Positions 23,552 through 34,740 of a stretch of DNA of 64,000 bases are shown here, one piece after another. The notes under the pieces are model-generated. The model worked only from the letters and a program-made list of their open reading frames with translations. It was not told the DNA's origin and did not search any database. Position numbers and translations under genes: made by a program. Numbering within the stretch: the stretch's first letter is position 1; every line of letters starts with the position of its first letter. The stretch is from Sphaerosporella brunnea (lineage: Eukaryota; Ascomycota; Pezizomycetes; Pezizales; Pyronemataceae), in contig VXIS01000199.1 in assembly GCA_008704415.1 (NCBI GenBank), positions 1-64,000 on the forward strand, given 5' to 3'.

Positions 23552-25164
23552 CTATGCGGCAGCGGTTGCTCTGGGGCTTCTCCTGCTGGGCGTCAACGAT
23601 GCAGCAGGGTTGATTCCATCATTGAAAATCTTCATTTCCTCATGAAGCTGCTTTTCGGGGCTCGCACAAGTAATCTCCACCGCAATCATTTTCCTACCAT
23701 GCGTGCTAGGCGTGATAGGCGGGGATAGCTGTGGAGATTCAAAGACGATTGATTGCTTGGTCTTACGCTTGGTCTTGGTCGGGGTAGAGGGCTCGAGAAT
23801 ATTCGATTCGAACAATTTGCGCCGCTTTATCGGGCTTCCTTCCATCAACGATTTGAATGCAAGTTCTGAGGAGTCAAGTTCCATCGCGCCACGCTTCTTC
23901 TTCTTGGCCGAATTTGGCGGTGACATGTAAGGAGTCTCTTGTAGAACCTTGCTAGCCTTCTTAGCCCGTCCTTTCGTAGGTGTCTTCGGCTCCAAGACCT
24001 TTCTGTTTCTAGCCTCAGCATTCTCTTTGTCTGCCATGAGCGCCTTCTTTCGCACGGCAGTGGCTTTGGTCTTGCTGTACTTTGGGGCAGTGAGCTTCGT
24101 CTGGCGCTCCCAAATGCCAGCCCGCCGTGTCTTAACATCCGCCACCCAAGCATCACAGTCCATCTGGACATGGATGTCGATCACATCATTCCAGGCACTC
24201 TCGGCAGGTGGGGTATTGTTGATAAACAGGACTTGTCCTCCCCTGGCGTGCACCGCTCTTGCAAACTGCTTGATCATAACTTTCAAGCCATGGACTTTCA
24301 GCGAAGTGCCCATGATGACCATCAAATCGGGCGCAGCGCCGATGTCGGCCTGAGCGAGTTTCCCGACCATATCTGCATCGGGATGGTCCTCGCCGTACAA
24401 CACAACATTGGGCCTCAAAAGTCCAATCTTTGTCGCGCGCTTTCCTGCAGCCTGGCGACTGAGAGATGCAGCTTCGCAGGCCATGCAAGTTGGGGCGGCA
24501 CCTGACAAAAGCGTAGCAATGTGTGAAGGGGAGTATTCGGTCAGAAGTTGGCAATTCGTGCAGCGAAGAGACTTGAGATCGCCATGCAGCTGTACAACCT
24601 GACAGCCCTTCTCCTGGTCCGTCCGATTGTCATCTTTCGTGATTGGAGAGGGTCGCTTTCGTTTTCCCTTTCCGTGAGAGATATTGATAACCAGCCCCTC
24701 CCGTTCTTCCAATCCGTCAATGTTTTGCGTGTAGCATCGCAACAAGCGACCACTGTCAGCGAGTACGCGGATAAATTTGTGCACCGAGGACGCCTCATTG
24801 ACTTTGAGGACTTCGTTACGGAGGTTGGCCAGAAAGGTGTGGAAGAGGGCGGTTGATGTTTTGTCGGACCAGACAACGGCGTCAAACAAATCTCGACCCT
24901 TGACGACAACATTGGGATATTGCGCTTTGACAAGATTGTAGAGACCATTTGTAGAACGAAAATCCTGAAAATTGTTGTGTTAGCAATTAATTATACTTTT
25001 TTTTTTTTCTTGTTCAATGCCCAATTGGGTTTACAAACCGGAATGCCGCAATTTGTCGAAATCCCTGCGCCGGTCACGACAATAGACTTTTTGGAACGAG
25101 CGATTGCGTCGGCAATCGTCTGTAGCTGTCGCGAACAGTCGGGCGTGACTGTAGTTATAGGCAT
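23552..25164 (-). CDS. NAD-dependent histone deacetylase, HST3/HST4-type sirtuin
   Basis: Sirtuin of the fungal Hst3/Hst4 class, whose members remove H3K56 acetylation. Two exons: 25164-25039 and 24964-23552, 512 residues. The catalytic core shows TGAGISTNCGIP (NAD pocket, about 31-42) joined across the intron to DFRSTNGLY, then TQNIDGLEEREG (about 121) and the catalytic His in QLHGDLKSLRC (about 169). Zinc ligands are CTNC and CMAC (Cys about 177, 180, 202, 205); NVVLYGEDHP, MGTSLKVHG and FINNTPP follow. A basic, Pro/Ser-rich tail of about 230 residues (KKKKRGAMELDSS, GSPIKRRKLF) is likely nuclear. The frame is open upstream without an ATG, so the start at 25164 is chosen. Its counterpart acetyltransferase RTT109 lies about 19 kb to the left. 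Confidence 0.9.
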
Positions 25165-26097
25165 ATGGTGTGTTGCTTCGGTTGGTTTATTGATGAGGGA
25201 TGTGGAGAGGTTGTTGTCAGGGTTCGTCTCCGCGCGTGTTGACACCAAATCTTGGCGGTTGTTTATCGGCTCGGTAGTGAGACTCAAGTCGGAAGGAAGG
25301 GATGGGGGTAGCCGATTCAAGTGTAGGGACTGTCGGTACTGTTGAAGGCGGAGAAGAACGGGTATAGTGGAGGATCCAAGCAGCGTCGTGCTTTTTGGTG
25401 GACTTCGATGAGTGGAGAAAAGATTGAGGGTAAGGTGGTTGTTGTTGCCAGGTAAATTGATGGTTGCAGTGGTGGGAGATGCCGACGACACAGAACTGGG
25501 GAGGAAAGAAAGAATCTAATTTAGAAAAGGCGAGAGGTTGGTCGCGTTCAGCGTCATTGGGAAGCACTCGCGTACGCGACGCGGCGGAAGAGCATACTTC
25601 TTAAGCCAGTTAGAGTTACCACGCGTCAACTTGAAGTGGTGCACTTCCCCTTCAATTCGAACGATGCTTGCCTCCATCCATCCTCTCTTACTCTACCGAT
25701 CAACAGCTTGGTCCTGGAATTCAATTTCTGCGCAGCAGACTCAACTCAACTTAGTTTGACCTTACGTCGGATCTGCACTGCTTGTAGTTTTCAGCCTTTT
25801 TGAAGGACACGCCCCCGGACTCAACTAACAAATCAAATTATCTCCATAGGTAGAGTGGATTGAATTTCCAACCCGACATGTGCCGAGTGAGGCACTATGA
25901 ATATCGGAAGTCGTTGTGGATGCGCGTGATCTGATGGAGCGATCCATGCGTTGCGACAGGGGTGAGCGCCTTGACTTACATTACCCGGAAGTCGGCTAGG
26001 ATGTATTAGCCGGACGCGTTTTCCCCGCTCGCCCCCGTCTTTGAAACCCCGCACGACACCTCAGATCTTCACATACAGCACCAGCAACACAACAATG
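25165..26097. other. Intergenic region left of a truncated transposon
   Basis: 5' flank of the sirtuin gene, then gene-free sequence to the transposase fragment. No promoter motif stands out. Confidence 0.5.
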
Positions 26098-26682
26098 GCT
26101 CGCGTCAAGTCTAGAGAATCCGTCAAGAACAACAAGGAAGCGCAAATCCTGCGTTCTCGAGAAAAAAAAAGAGCTCGTGAAGGTATGGTGCGCTGGACCT
26201 TCGCTAGTTTCGAGTTACCCGGTTGACGCCCGATTTGAAGCGGATTTTAAATTGAAGACTCTTCGGCTCACGAATAACCAAAGTGCAAATATTAAATGGC
26301 TGCTTCAGGTTCAGGCATTCCTTAACCTCCAGCTGATGGGCTTAAAGCGAGAGTTTTGGTGCAAGCCACGCAAGCTTTTGGCACACATGTTCGCTGCCGG
26401 AGATAAAAAAGGAAAATGGGTGCAGGAGCGACTCATGAAGCAAGAAACTCATTGGTTACGATATCACACCTTTTGCAGCCAGCAGGGCCGCCATCCAAAG
26501 CACTCGGAGGAGTTGTTGGACGAAGGGACTGCATTGGATTTTTTTAAATTTTTTTTCACCGCAATCACAAGGCTACTATCATAATGCCTGCTCGATGCAT
26601 AATCACAGTCTATCACTCACTCAGGTGGCCGGGTAACTCCTAAATAGCGAAGGTCCAGGTTTAAAGTGCAGCGCACCATACA
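26098..26682 (+). pseudogene. Truncated second copy of the DDE transposase, bounded by inverted repeats
   Basis: A short first exon (26098-26182, MARVKSRESVKNNKEAQI...) is followed by an intron-like stretch at 26183-26240. A reading frame then closely matches the N-terminus of the transposase at 867-2555: KWLLQIQEFLNQQLLGLKR there, KWLLQVQAFLNLQLMGLKR here; also GDKKGKWVQER and CSQQGRHPK. Similarity stops near 26540 and the frame ends soon after, so the catalytic domain is missing. The intron position (after the codon part G of a GAA-G junction) is the same in both copies. TATGGTGCGCTG...AGTTACCCGG at 26184-26222 recurs inverted at 26629-26680, where the copy has 13 extra bases; these may be terminal inverted repeats with TA at each end. 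Confidence 0.75.
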
Positions 26683-27566
26683 TCCTTCCGGGAATTAGCG
26701 TTAGAATTTGGGGTACCCCCTTCCGCTCTCTGATCGTGTCGCACTCACTCGCTCCAAAGCACATGAGCATCAATAGAAGCTTCCGCCCGCTACGGAAAAG
26801 GCACTCGTTTGATGGTGCTAGCAACTGGATGACTGGGGCTTTCCACCGAGAATAAACCTTTTGCGTGCTATCCCCTCGTCCGTAGAAATGGCCGTGATAC
26901 AGCTACAGCGTATTCGTGACTACAGCTTCAGGTACAGACCGGGACGCAAACGGGGCCTAAACCGTACTCCAGTGTTCTCAATAGCTGGCCCAAAAACGCC
27001 CGGGCTGCACATGGACGGCTGGCTGGCTGGCTGCGACTTTGTATGTAAAACCCCTCAAATGGTACAGCGTGATAATCGATGAACCAAACGCCACAGCAAC
27101 CCACAGCGACAACGACCACCACCAGAGTTGACACCGTTGCGCACTACGATGCAAACAGAATAGGATCAGAAGTGCTTGATACTGGCTCTACTCGCTGATC
27201 TGTGCATTTAAAAACCACCGGCGGGAGAGGAACTGTGGCGCAGTAACTTATTTATTTATCTATTTATTTATTTATATTTATTTATTTATGGCATGGATCA
27301 CAAACTTGAGCGTGGGGTTTTGGGAATCCAAAACCTTTAGTCATAGTTTGCAGATGATTAAAGAGAAGTGTGTAATTTCGTGGTTACACAAGTAATTGAT
27401 GCAGCCAGCCGGCTTTTTGATCAGCAAGTTGTAGCCCAACGCAGCCGGCCTAGCTGGCTGGCTGGTTGTTGAGAACAGTGCTGTACTTTACATCAATGCA
27501 ACGACTGCCCATAGAAAAAGGGCTTCATCGAAAGGTAAATATTAACTTGTTCCCCGTAAATAGATA
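26683..27566. other. Gene-free AT-rich spacer
   Basis: Contains the microsatellite at 27248-27289 and several GGCTGGCTGG runs (about 27019, 27459). No gene recognised. Confidence 0.5.
27248..27289. repeat. (TTTA)n-like microsatellite
   Basis: Short tandem repeat of TTTA/TTTATC units. No coding potential. Confidence 0.85.
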
Positions 27567-27796
27567 TACCGTATTATCTCACTTAAGAGTTCACACTTTT
27601 AAGCGGTCTTGGCGCTCGGCCGCGGGAGTATGAGATATTTTCTATGTGCGATTCTGAGGCGCTTTAAGTAATCTTTTTGGTGGCGAAAATTAAAGATGGC
27701 CCAATTTCGAGCTTTTGGAGCCTTAAACGACGAAAAATTTCCTAATTAAGATGAAAATTGCCTAATTAGGTGTGTGACTCTTAAGATAATACGGTA
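27567..27796. mobile_element. MITE with Tc1/mariner-type ends (TA target, CCGTATTATCT termini)
   Basis: A 226-bp body (27569-27794) runs from CCGTATTATCTCACTTAAG to the inverted CTTAAGATAATACGG and is flanked by TA on both sides. The inverted termini continue for about 24 bp if a 3-nt gap is allowed (TTAAGAGT, CACAC). There is no coding capacity. TA duplication and short termini indicate mobilisation by a Tc1/mariner-type transposase encoded elsewhere. Confidence 0.75.
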
Positions 27797-28764
27797 GTGA
27801 GGCCACAGGCTTGAAACCACTATCCGAGGAGCGCTTACTTTTGATGATTCTTGAAGAATGCCCTGTCTCAAGTAATATGACTTTTATTGTAAAAAAGTGG
27901 GAGTAGGCAGCGTCCCACTCGTGTGGAGATTGACGAGAACAAAATTTTGCCGACCAAAATTGAAAACGGATAGGAAGTGCAAGTCTCATGGGCTGAAAAC
28001 TAGATTTAGGAGACCTGACAATGCCAGTAGTGACCACTTTAAAGGACATAATCATCAGCAGGTTATTTTCTCTGGCGGAGCGTTTTATGTTTTAAAAAAC
28101 GCTTTGCTTCACACGATATATGCCACCGCCAGACGTACTGAAACCGGTTACGTAGCATATTGCAACCTAGCAGCATTTCCGCTGTGATAAATGTTTACAG
28201 GGCATATGCAACGCAAAGAAAACGTTTGAAAACCATTGGAAAATGCATAAAAACGTTTTTGAAACCCCCCTTTTTTACAAGAGTAGGCAATGCCATCGAT
28301 TTTTACTTCATAGACCTTAGAAATACGGCCAGCTGCAGTCAGGAGACGTCTACACCCTCATCTATTTACACAAACCCCCCCCCCCCCCCTAGATCCCCGC
28401 ACAAATATAGATGGAAAGAGAAAAAAGAAGAATCCAAAAAAGCACATGGAATACAAATGAGAAAACACCAAATAAAAGCTGGCATTATGTACCAGTGTAC
28501 CAATGTGCTGCGCCTGATGTCGGCCAGGAAGAGGGTATCAAATCCAGAAAAAAAAAAAAAAGAGGACCTAAAACCGCTGAATGCATATGCTCGAAATCAC
28601 CAACCCCATACGCACACCCTAAAAGCAAAGAGAACCAAGAACTCCATGTAGTTAAAAAAGCAAGCAACCACTCATAAATAGACCCGGTCAACTACCATGC
28701 ATACCAAACAACCCGTCAACACTAGAAGAGAACAAAACTACCGCTGCGACTCAAGAAGACATGC
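27797..28764. other. Gene-free spacer
   Basis: AT-rich, with a run of 15 C at 28375-28389 and a poly-A tract near 28549-28561. Lysine-rich open frames here are composition artefacts. No gene recognised. Confidence 0.5.
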
Positions 28765-29771
28765 TCATCTGGACCCTTGGGAAGCAATGCGCTTGCGATA
28801 TTGATCGCGAAATTTAGCGCGCTCAAAAGTGCCCCAACCAAATATGGCGAGTGCCACTGCAAGATAGGCCGAGTAGAAGTATAATCCTACCGGCACTATC
28901 TCAATGTGAGTGCCTGGGAGCACAAACGGTGTATCCTTGGCATTCTCCGCCTGATCGGCAGTCAAAGCCGCCGTGTTGGCAAAAACTCCGTTCAGGAACT
29001 GCGCATCTGTGGTGTTGACAGTGGTGCTGACCGCTTTCCCAGACGAAGTCAGAGCCTTGATGAATATCTGGGGAGTAACCATGGCCTTCAGTTCCGTTCT
29101 ATTACAATCGGTTAGCAGTCGCATAAATCAATTTGGATATAGGCTTTTGAAAAGAAGGGCACGTACTCAGACGGGTTATTGGTAATCGCGGCTTGGTCAA
29201 GGTTTCCAATGAACTGCGCATCGACGAGCTTCGTGATCTTGGCGTTTGTAGGCATGCCTTCCGTGGACGCGAGTATCTCCTTCTGAGTCAGGTTTCGAGC
29301 CTGGATCGCGGCGCTGCCATCGTATTGCAGAGATATGTTGTAGGTCGAGACGTCCACGTTGGCCCAATCCCCTGTTGGCTGAGCAACTCTAAATAGCCTG
29401 AGATCTGCCGCGAAAACACCAGTGCTGGTTATTAAAACAGGTATATTCCAGCAACCTGCAATGCCGGCAGGGTTTGATACGGTGGTTGTCGAATTCAACT
29501 TGGCGGCACACAGCTGGACTGTATCCTTTGACCAAGCCTCCAAATCCAAATTCTTCATATCCGCCTCTGTTCGTATGCCCTGATCCCGCTTCTCCAGCAT
29601 TTGCCCAACATTCCGCCGTAGCAAGCCATACCAGTCACTGACGGCAACCGTTGCTTGTGTTTGAGACGTCGTACTGGGACCAGGAAATAAAGGGTCCACA
29701 TTTGAACGGGCGAGTGTGCCAGCACACAGTGTCGAGAGGCCCAGCAGGAGGTTTATCCATGTGCATTGCAT
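28765..29771 (-). CDS. Predicted secreted/membrane glycoprotein of unknown function
   Basis: Two exons: 29771-29167 and 29098-28765, 312 residues; the GTACGT...AATAG intron joins in frame (TNNPSE/TELKAMVTP). The N-terminus (MQCTWINLLLGLSTLCAGTL) is a clear signal peptide. The ectodomain has several N-glycosylation sequons (NST, NIS, NLT, NRT/NTT types) and Cys residues. Near the C-terminus a single membrane segment (VGLYFYSAYLAVALAIFGWG) is followed by a short basic tail (FERAKFRDQYRKRI). This is a type I membrane protein architecture, either plasma membrane or endomembrane. I do not recognise the family. The nearest ATG was preferred to a TTG upstream. Confidence 0.75.
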
Positions 29772-30000
29772 TGCTCTGAATTTTTCAGGCAAAATTTATT
29801 TGATCAGAGGGCCGTGCGTTGCGATAAGCTCCTCGGTCGTCTGGTGTTGAAGGCGCTCGAGTTGAATGCGTGCTAGCACTTTCAAATGCGATCGTGCTGT
29901 GAGTTCGAGAGAGATCTTGAATTAATGCGGAGCTCCCACACGTAACAGAAAATTGTGGGATCAAGATTTCCCGCTTGTTGCAAATATTCAGGAGAGTGAG
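29772..30000. other. 5' flank of the membrane glycoprotein gene
   Basis: No gene or motif recognised. Confidence 0.4.
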
Positions 30001-30054
30001 TGGCGCAACTTGTCGGCTGACGGGGGGTGGCGCAACTTGTCGGCGGACGGGGGG
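30001..30054. repeat. 27-bp tandem repeat, two copies
   Basis: TGGCGCAACTTGTCGGCTGA plus CGGGGGG at 30001-30027 is repeated at 30028-30054 with one difference (T to G). Confidence 0.85.
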
Positions 30055-32107
30055 GCGCTTGCGGCGACAGAACCGCTGGCCCTACGAACGGCGGCGCGTA
30101 GCGAAGCAAAAATGTTATCGTGGCTTCGAACGAAAGGAAAACCTGCGTGTTTGCCGGGATGAGCCAAGCTTGACGTTGAAAGAGAGACGTAGAGCGAGAG
30201 TGGGAGAAACAGATCCGATCGCCAAAGGAGCGTGGCTGAGAGGAATCGCAGGAGCGATGGGAAAGAATAGAGAGGGTTGGGGGAGATTGAGATGAAAATA
30301 GACCTGTCGTCTCTGCAGGTACGCAGCAGCGTTCAGGGGAGTTTGCCTACCTCTGGCCAAACTGAGAAGTCGAAGTGCCGATCACAGACCGTGCACAAAT
30401 TGTGTGTGTAACAACACGAGCTTCCAGAGAAGGTTTACCGCAGTAAAGGAGTGAAGTGGAGAGCGAGAAGTGTCGAGAAGTGTCGTAGAAGTCCAAGTTC
30501 TAAAGTCTGGCGGGAGATTCTCGACGTTCACCACCTGGATGAAGTGGAATCCCGGACAAGAAATAAGGGCTGGCGGGGGGAGCGCACGGGGTCTCCGCTG
30601 GAGAAGGTATTAAGGTACGGCGGTAAAATTGATTAAAATTGCCGTGCGATGGATGCCCGTGAACGAATCGTCAAAAAGAGAGAAGATGAATTATTCGTCA
30701 AGATCGAGCACTGCTGGCCAGCACGCAGGTGGTGGGGGAAAGTATTTGGAGGAGAGTTGGAGTTGGAGGAGAGTTGGAGGGAGGGAGAGTTGAAGAGGGT
30801 GGGATATGGCACTCTCCTTACAGATAACTACTAAGTAAGTACTTAGCACCAACGCCATACATCAGATGTTGCATCTCAGCACGACAATATGTTACAGCTC
30901 TCGTTATGATCAGTCCAGCGGCTGCGGTTGGTTTCAGCCAGTCAAAGACCCTTGGCTGGTATTAGTAGGCACTAGATAAGTAAGTACACTTGGGTAGGCA
31001 CTCTGGGTACGTACTTATCTACCATGTATCTAGACTCTGATTCTGGAGTTACAAGGTTGAGTCCCAGTTGGCTGGCTGTACATGAGACGGGCATACGTCC
31101 TAGGACATTCCTTTCTGCATGCTGAGCCTGTCAGTTCTGCTGCAACCAGCAGAGTAGGTACCTGTCATGAATTTGCCATTTGCAAATCATATGAGGCAGC
31201 TGCCATCTCCACATTACGCGCTTTTCATCTCAGCGCAGCGTGGGGAGATATTCTACATAGAGTATGTGTATGATCAGATATCTCCTCGGTTACAGAAGGG
31301 CGCTGTCTGTGGAACACCCTGTCTCCCCCGAAACGACTCAAAACCTTAGTTGTGCCATGGCCCCTCCATGTGCAACACAAGTCGCGAGTCGTGATTCGTG
31401 CTTCGTCTCGGTTTTCCCGTTAACAACGCTGTTGTATTTAGACGTGCCTCGATATCACCATCTCTCAGTTTACTCCTCAGCTTTCATATGCCGTCTAAAA
31501 CTGGAGGCCGAGCATAGCTACGGTAATTGGAAAATCAGAGTGGCCATGAGCTGTATCGGTTCGCTATGACAATGAAAGAAAGGGTATTACGCCGTATTAT
31601 GGCACACGAATCGATCGCTTACGGAGGCTGCAAGTGCCATCGAGTACCCCTCCCCCGCCCCCAAAACATCTGGGACTGGCATCGGATACTGTAGCGAACA
31701 ATGAGGTACGACGGAGGTGACACTTTTGAACCTCAGACTCGGGGTGTGGTGACGCTTTTGGACAACGGACGAGGCAACTGATGTCAGTGACTGGTATTGG
31801 CGGGAAGTTCGAGTTCACAGGCACCCGGAATATCTAACCGGACATGGCGGTGCGCTGTAAACCAGAACCATCCATCCGGAACTGTTTTGCTCGTCACGAT
31901 GGCCCGTGGACGTCACACCAGATCGCTTCACTCGGTGTCAAGCCCCACAGTTCTGACACATCGGACACCCTGGCGGTGACCCCGAATCACGGACGGAGAC
32001 CTCCTGGTGACGGGTGGCGTCTGTACCTTACTGAGATAACAGCGTGCGGTAGACAAATATGTTTAGACTGTGTACACAACGCTTCCAACCAGAAAAATGT
32101 CTATACC
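30055..32107. other. 2-kb gene-free region
   Basis: Contains clustered AAGTAAGTACTTA-like motifs (30832-30845, 30975-31017; AGATAAGTA...GTACTTATCT is an imperfect inverted repeat) and GA-rich tracts near 30730-30800. Short open frames are unconvincing. No gene recognised. Confidence 0.45.
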
Positions 32108-32672
32108 TCAGTTCAGGCCGCTTCGTCCGTCCTCCTTGGATGCCCGGAGCTCCTCCATCTTGGCCACACGCTTTTTGAACTCCTCGTATTGGCATTTCTC
32201 GTAGCTGTGGCGCTCGTCCTGTAGTTTCCCCGACGCGGTTAGCCGTCGAATGATGCGATTGGGGTGGTTTGGAGGCAGCAGCGGAGGCGGAGGCAGTAGC
32301 GGGGTAGTTATGGTGTTGGCCTCCACAAGAGCTCCCCCCTTCCTAGCAATCCCCCCGTTCACTGTCCACAACCAAGTCACCATCCCCGCGGGTCCTCGAG
32401 GGCGTTACCTCGCACTTCCATGGCAAGTAGAAGGTGTCGTAGCGGCACTTGTTGAGCGGCACCAGCAAATGGGCGCAGGTATCGCGGTAGGCCATCGGCA
32501 GCCGAGCTGCTGCCATCTCCTCGTGCGAGACTGTATCGTCGACCCGGTAGAATGCTTGTTAGCCCTCCTCTCCTTCATCGGGGGTCGTCAATGGTTTAGT
32601 ACGTTGCGTGGAGCCAAGCGGGCTGCTGCCGGAGGGCAGCACAGCTTGCTTGATGGATTCCATGAGAGTCAT
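32108..32672 (-). CDS. NADH:ubiquinone oxidoreductase subunit NDUFB7 (B18)
   Basis: Accessory subunit of mitochondrial complex I on the intermembrane-space side. Three exons: 32672-32603, 32530-32409, 32218-32108, 100 residues. The twin CX9C motif is complete, first CAHLLVPLNKC, second CEDERHSYEKC, the latter spliced between CE and DERH. The core RLPMAYRDTCAH, YDTFYLPWKCE and YEEFKKRVAKMEELRA is diagnostic. CX9C proteins are imported by Mia40 oxidative folding, without a presequence. Unspliced, the first exon would hit TAA; that stop lies in an intron with a CTAAC branch site and ACAG acceptor. Two in-frame ATGs (32672 and 32663) are possible starts. Confidence 0.92.
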
Positions 32673-34200
32673 TTTGGTGGGGAGATGGTGGTGGTGGTGG
32701 GCTTGATTGGCTCACAGTCCAGGCGCGCTCGGGCGGGCTTGGGCAACACGGGCCGGGTAAAAGGGGGGTTTGATAAGATAAGATTGAAGCTCGGCCAAAC
32801 AACTTGTGCACGTGGCCAGCTTCCATAAGAAAACTATGGGTTCAGGCACATTTTGGATCATGAGAATCACTCGCAGCAGCTTCAACATCAAGTCCCTCCC
32901 TTTTTTAGAATTTGCTCTACTGATATACAACAGTCATCTGGCCATTTTCGTGACTATATCGACTGGATGCTTTCCAATCATAAAAAATCTCGGGTACGGA
33001 TGCCATTGCATATAATACATCAATATCCGGATCGGCTCGGATCGTGCGCCAAAGCTTGATGGCCAGCAAAAACAGCAGCGGCTGCGCCTTCTTCAGATCT
33101 AAAAGGAAAAGGAAGCGACTTTCCTCCTTCATATCCGGGACCAGGCTGGCTGTGTTGACGGCCGAAAACACTACATACATGGTTCGAACTTCAGTCATTT
33201 ACCTAGCCCATGCGCACAAATCTAGATCACGACGAATATATGCATCAGCCCACAATTCAGCCGAGGCCACGGCAAGAAAAGACGAGCTGTGGTGGAGGCC
33301 AGAGTCCTTCCGATTTCTGGCATCCTCTCTTTGCGCTTATTCTGTATGTAAACATTCAGCCAGAAGCACGATATAGCTGGCACGCACGCATTCACAGCCA
33401 GCTCCGGGTGACCCTAAGAGGGTCTCGTCTAGGGGTGTTTTCGGTTCCCGCCCACAGTCGGGGGACGAGAGGGGAAGCGGGTTGTAATTTCAGCGTGATT
33501 CAGTGTGATCTACTCAATATGTTATCTCTGGTCTGGTCTCGTGTCGATACCTGTCTCTCCGCAAGATGCAGGGAGCTTTGGACTTGGATATCCCAAATTT
33601 ATGGGAATAGGTCGACTAAGCGAAAACCACGTGAAAACGGACAACGGGTAATATTCCTAGTTACATAGCGAGCCAATCACCTTGAATACCTAGAAGCATG
33701 GTTACTTGTATTCCAGCGCCGGTAATCATTGCTGTCCATAGCTAAGTATACGTAGAAGGCTCGACGTATGAGTGAGCCTCTACTAGGGCTGGCAATGACA
33801 TGTCGTGTCGGGTCACTGAAGGGGGTAACACTGGAGGGGGGGCGATGTGGGGTCAGTATTAGTAATCGGGTGTGGGATATTTTTGCGAGAGGAGTTTCCG
33901 GCCTCCTTCGGAGGCTGCTCACTAACAATCACTCGAATAGCATCACATGACTTCTGACAACTAAGTCCTGACGCCCCCGTCATGACACCTGACGGGGGTC
34001 ATTGCCAGTGATACCGGAGTTGGTGGTAAATGCAAAACAGGATCAATAGAAATGAGAGTGCCGTAGAATTCCTTGTATACCGCGAATTTTAAAGTACCGC
34101 ACAACTTTTTTATACGTGCTGCGGGGGGTAGGCAATAACAGGCCCGGCGACGACAGAAACAGCTGTGGCGACGCCACCACTGTCAGAAATTCAATAATTA
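32673..34200. other. 1.5-kb region without a confident gene
   Basis: A minus-strand frame at 32917-33198 (MTEVRTMYVVFSAVNTASLV..., then LLFLLAIKLWRTI) looks somewhat protein-like but has no partner exons or known domain. CTGGCAATGAC at about 33790-33800 recurs inverted at 34003-34013, and a CCCCCGTCA/TGACGGGGG stem lies near 33975-33998. These may be parts of an old foldback element. Confidence 0.3.
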
Positions 34201-34204
34201 CACG

Positions 34205-34740
34205 TTTACAGCAAATTCGTCGTCATTCTCCCACTCTTTGACCTCAATCTCCGGCGTCAAAGAACTCTTTTCGTCAAGCAGTCTTAAATGTTGCGGCCAA
34301 CTATCCGTCTGTAGCAGTCCACTTCATTGACCTCCTCCGCATATTCCTCCTCAAAAATCGTGTTTGCATGCTTCTCAAACCACTTTCTTGTGATCTCAAG
34401 TCCCTTCTCTCAACGTGGTCTCCATTTCTGAGCTAGAGGCTCTTCCATTCTAGGCCACTCCACTCTTCTTCCACTCCCCATCCTCCGGCTCTTCTCCGGA
34501 GCATCTAAGATTTTCTTTTCATCCTACCTCCAACTCAATAGTTGTGACTCAGTAAACCCAATCAATGTGGCTGCCCTCCGTCATGATAGCCTTTTCAAAA
34601 CCATTTCCCCTTTCGCATTCGTCTTCCACTCCTTTGCATTGTCTTCAAAACCCAATGCCTGGAGCCTTTCTTCTCACGCTGTGCTTCTCCGCTTCACAAT
34701 CCTTCTTCTCTCTCACTCGCTGCCCTGCGCTTCAAAGGAT
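34205..34740 (-). pseudogene. Decayed transposase N-terminal region (possibly pogo/CENP-B-like)
   Basis: Translating the minus strand gives a disrupted protein: EERLQALGFEDNAKEW, KGEMVLKRLS, RRAATLIGFTESQLLSW, then VEWPRMEEPLAQKWRP, EKGLEITRKWFEKHA and TIFEEEYAEEVNEVDCYRRI. Several stop codons interrupt it. The W..ME..L...(K)GL.ITRKWF.K.A pattern resembles DNA-binding regions that precede DDE domains in fungal pogo/CENP-B-like transposases. No DDE domain follows. The family call is tentative. Confidence 0.35.

Noticed and set aside
25165..25491. Upstream extension of the sirtuin frame
   Set aside because: No ATG opens it (only a GTG), and the sequence is low-complexity Ser/Thr/Pro without family resemblance.
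28160..28677. Lysine-rich open frames
   Set aside because: They run through poly-A and poly-C tracts and have no domain or intron support.
32250..32828. 192-codon plus-strand open frame
   Set aside because: Antisense to the NDUFB7 gene and its introns; glycine/valine-rich composition reflects that.
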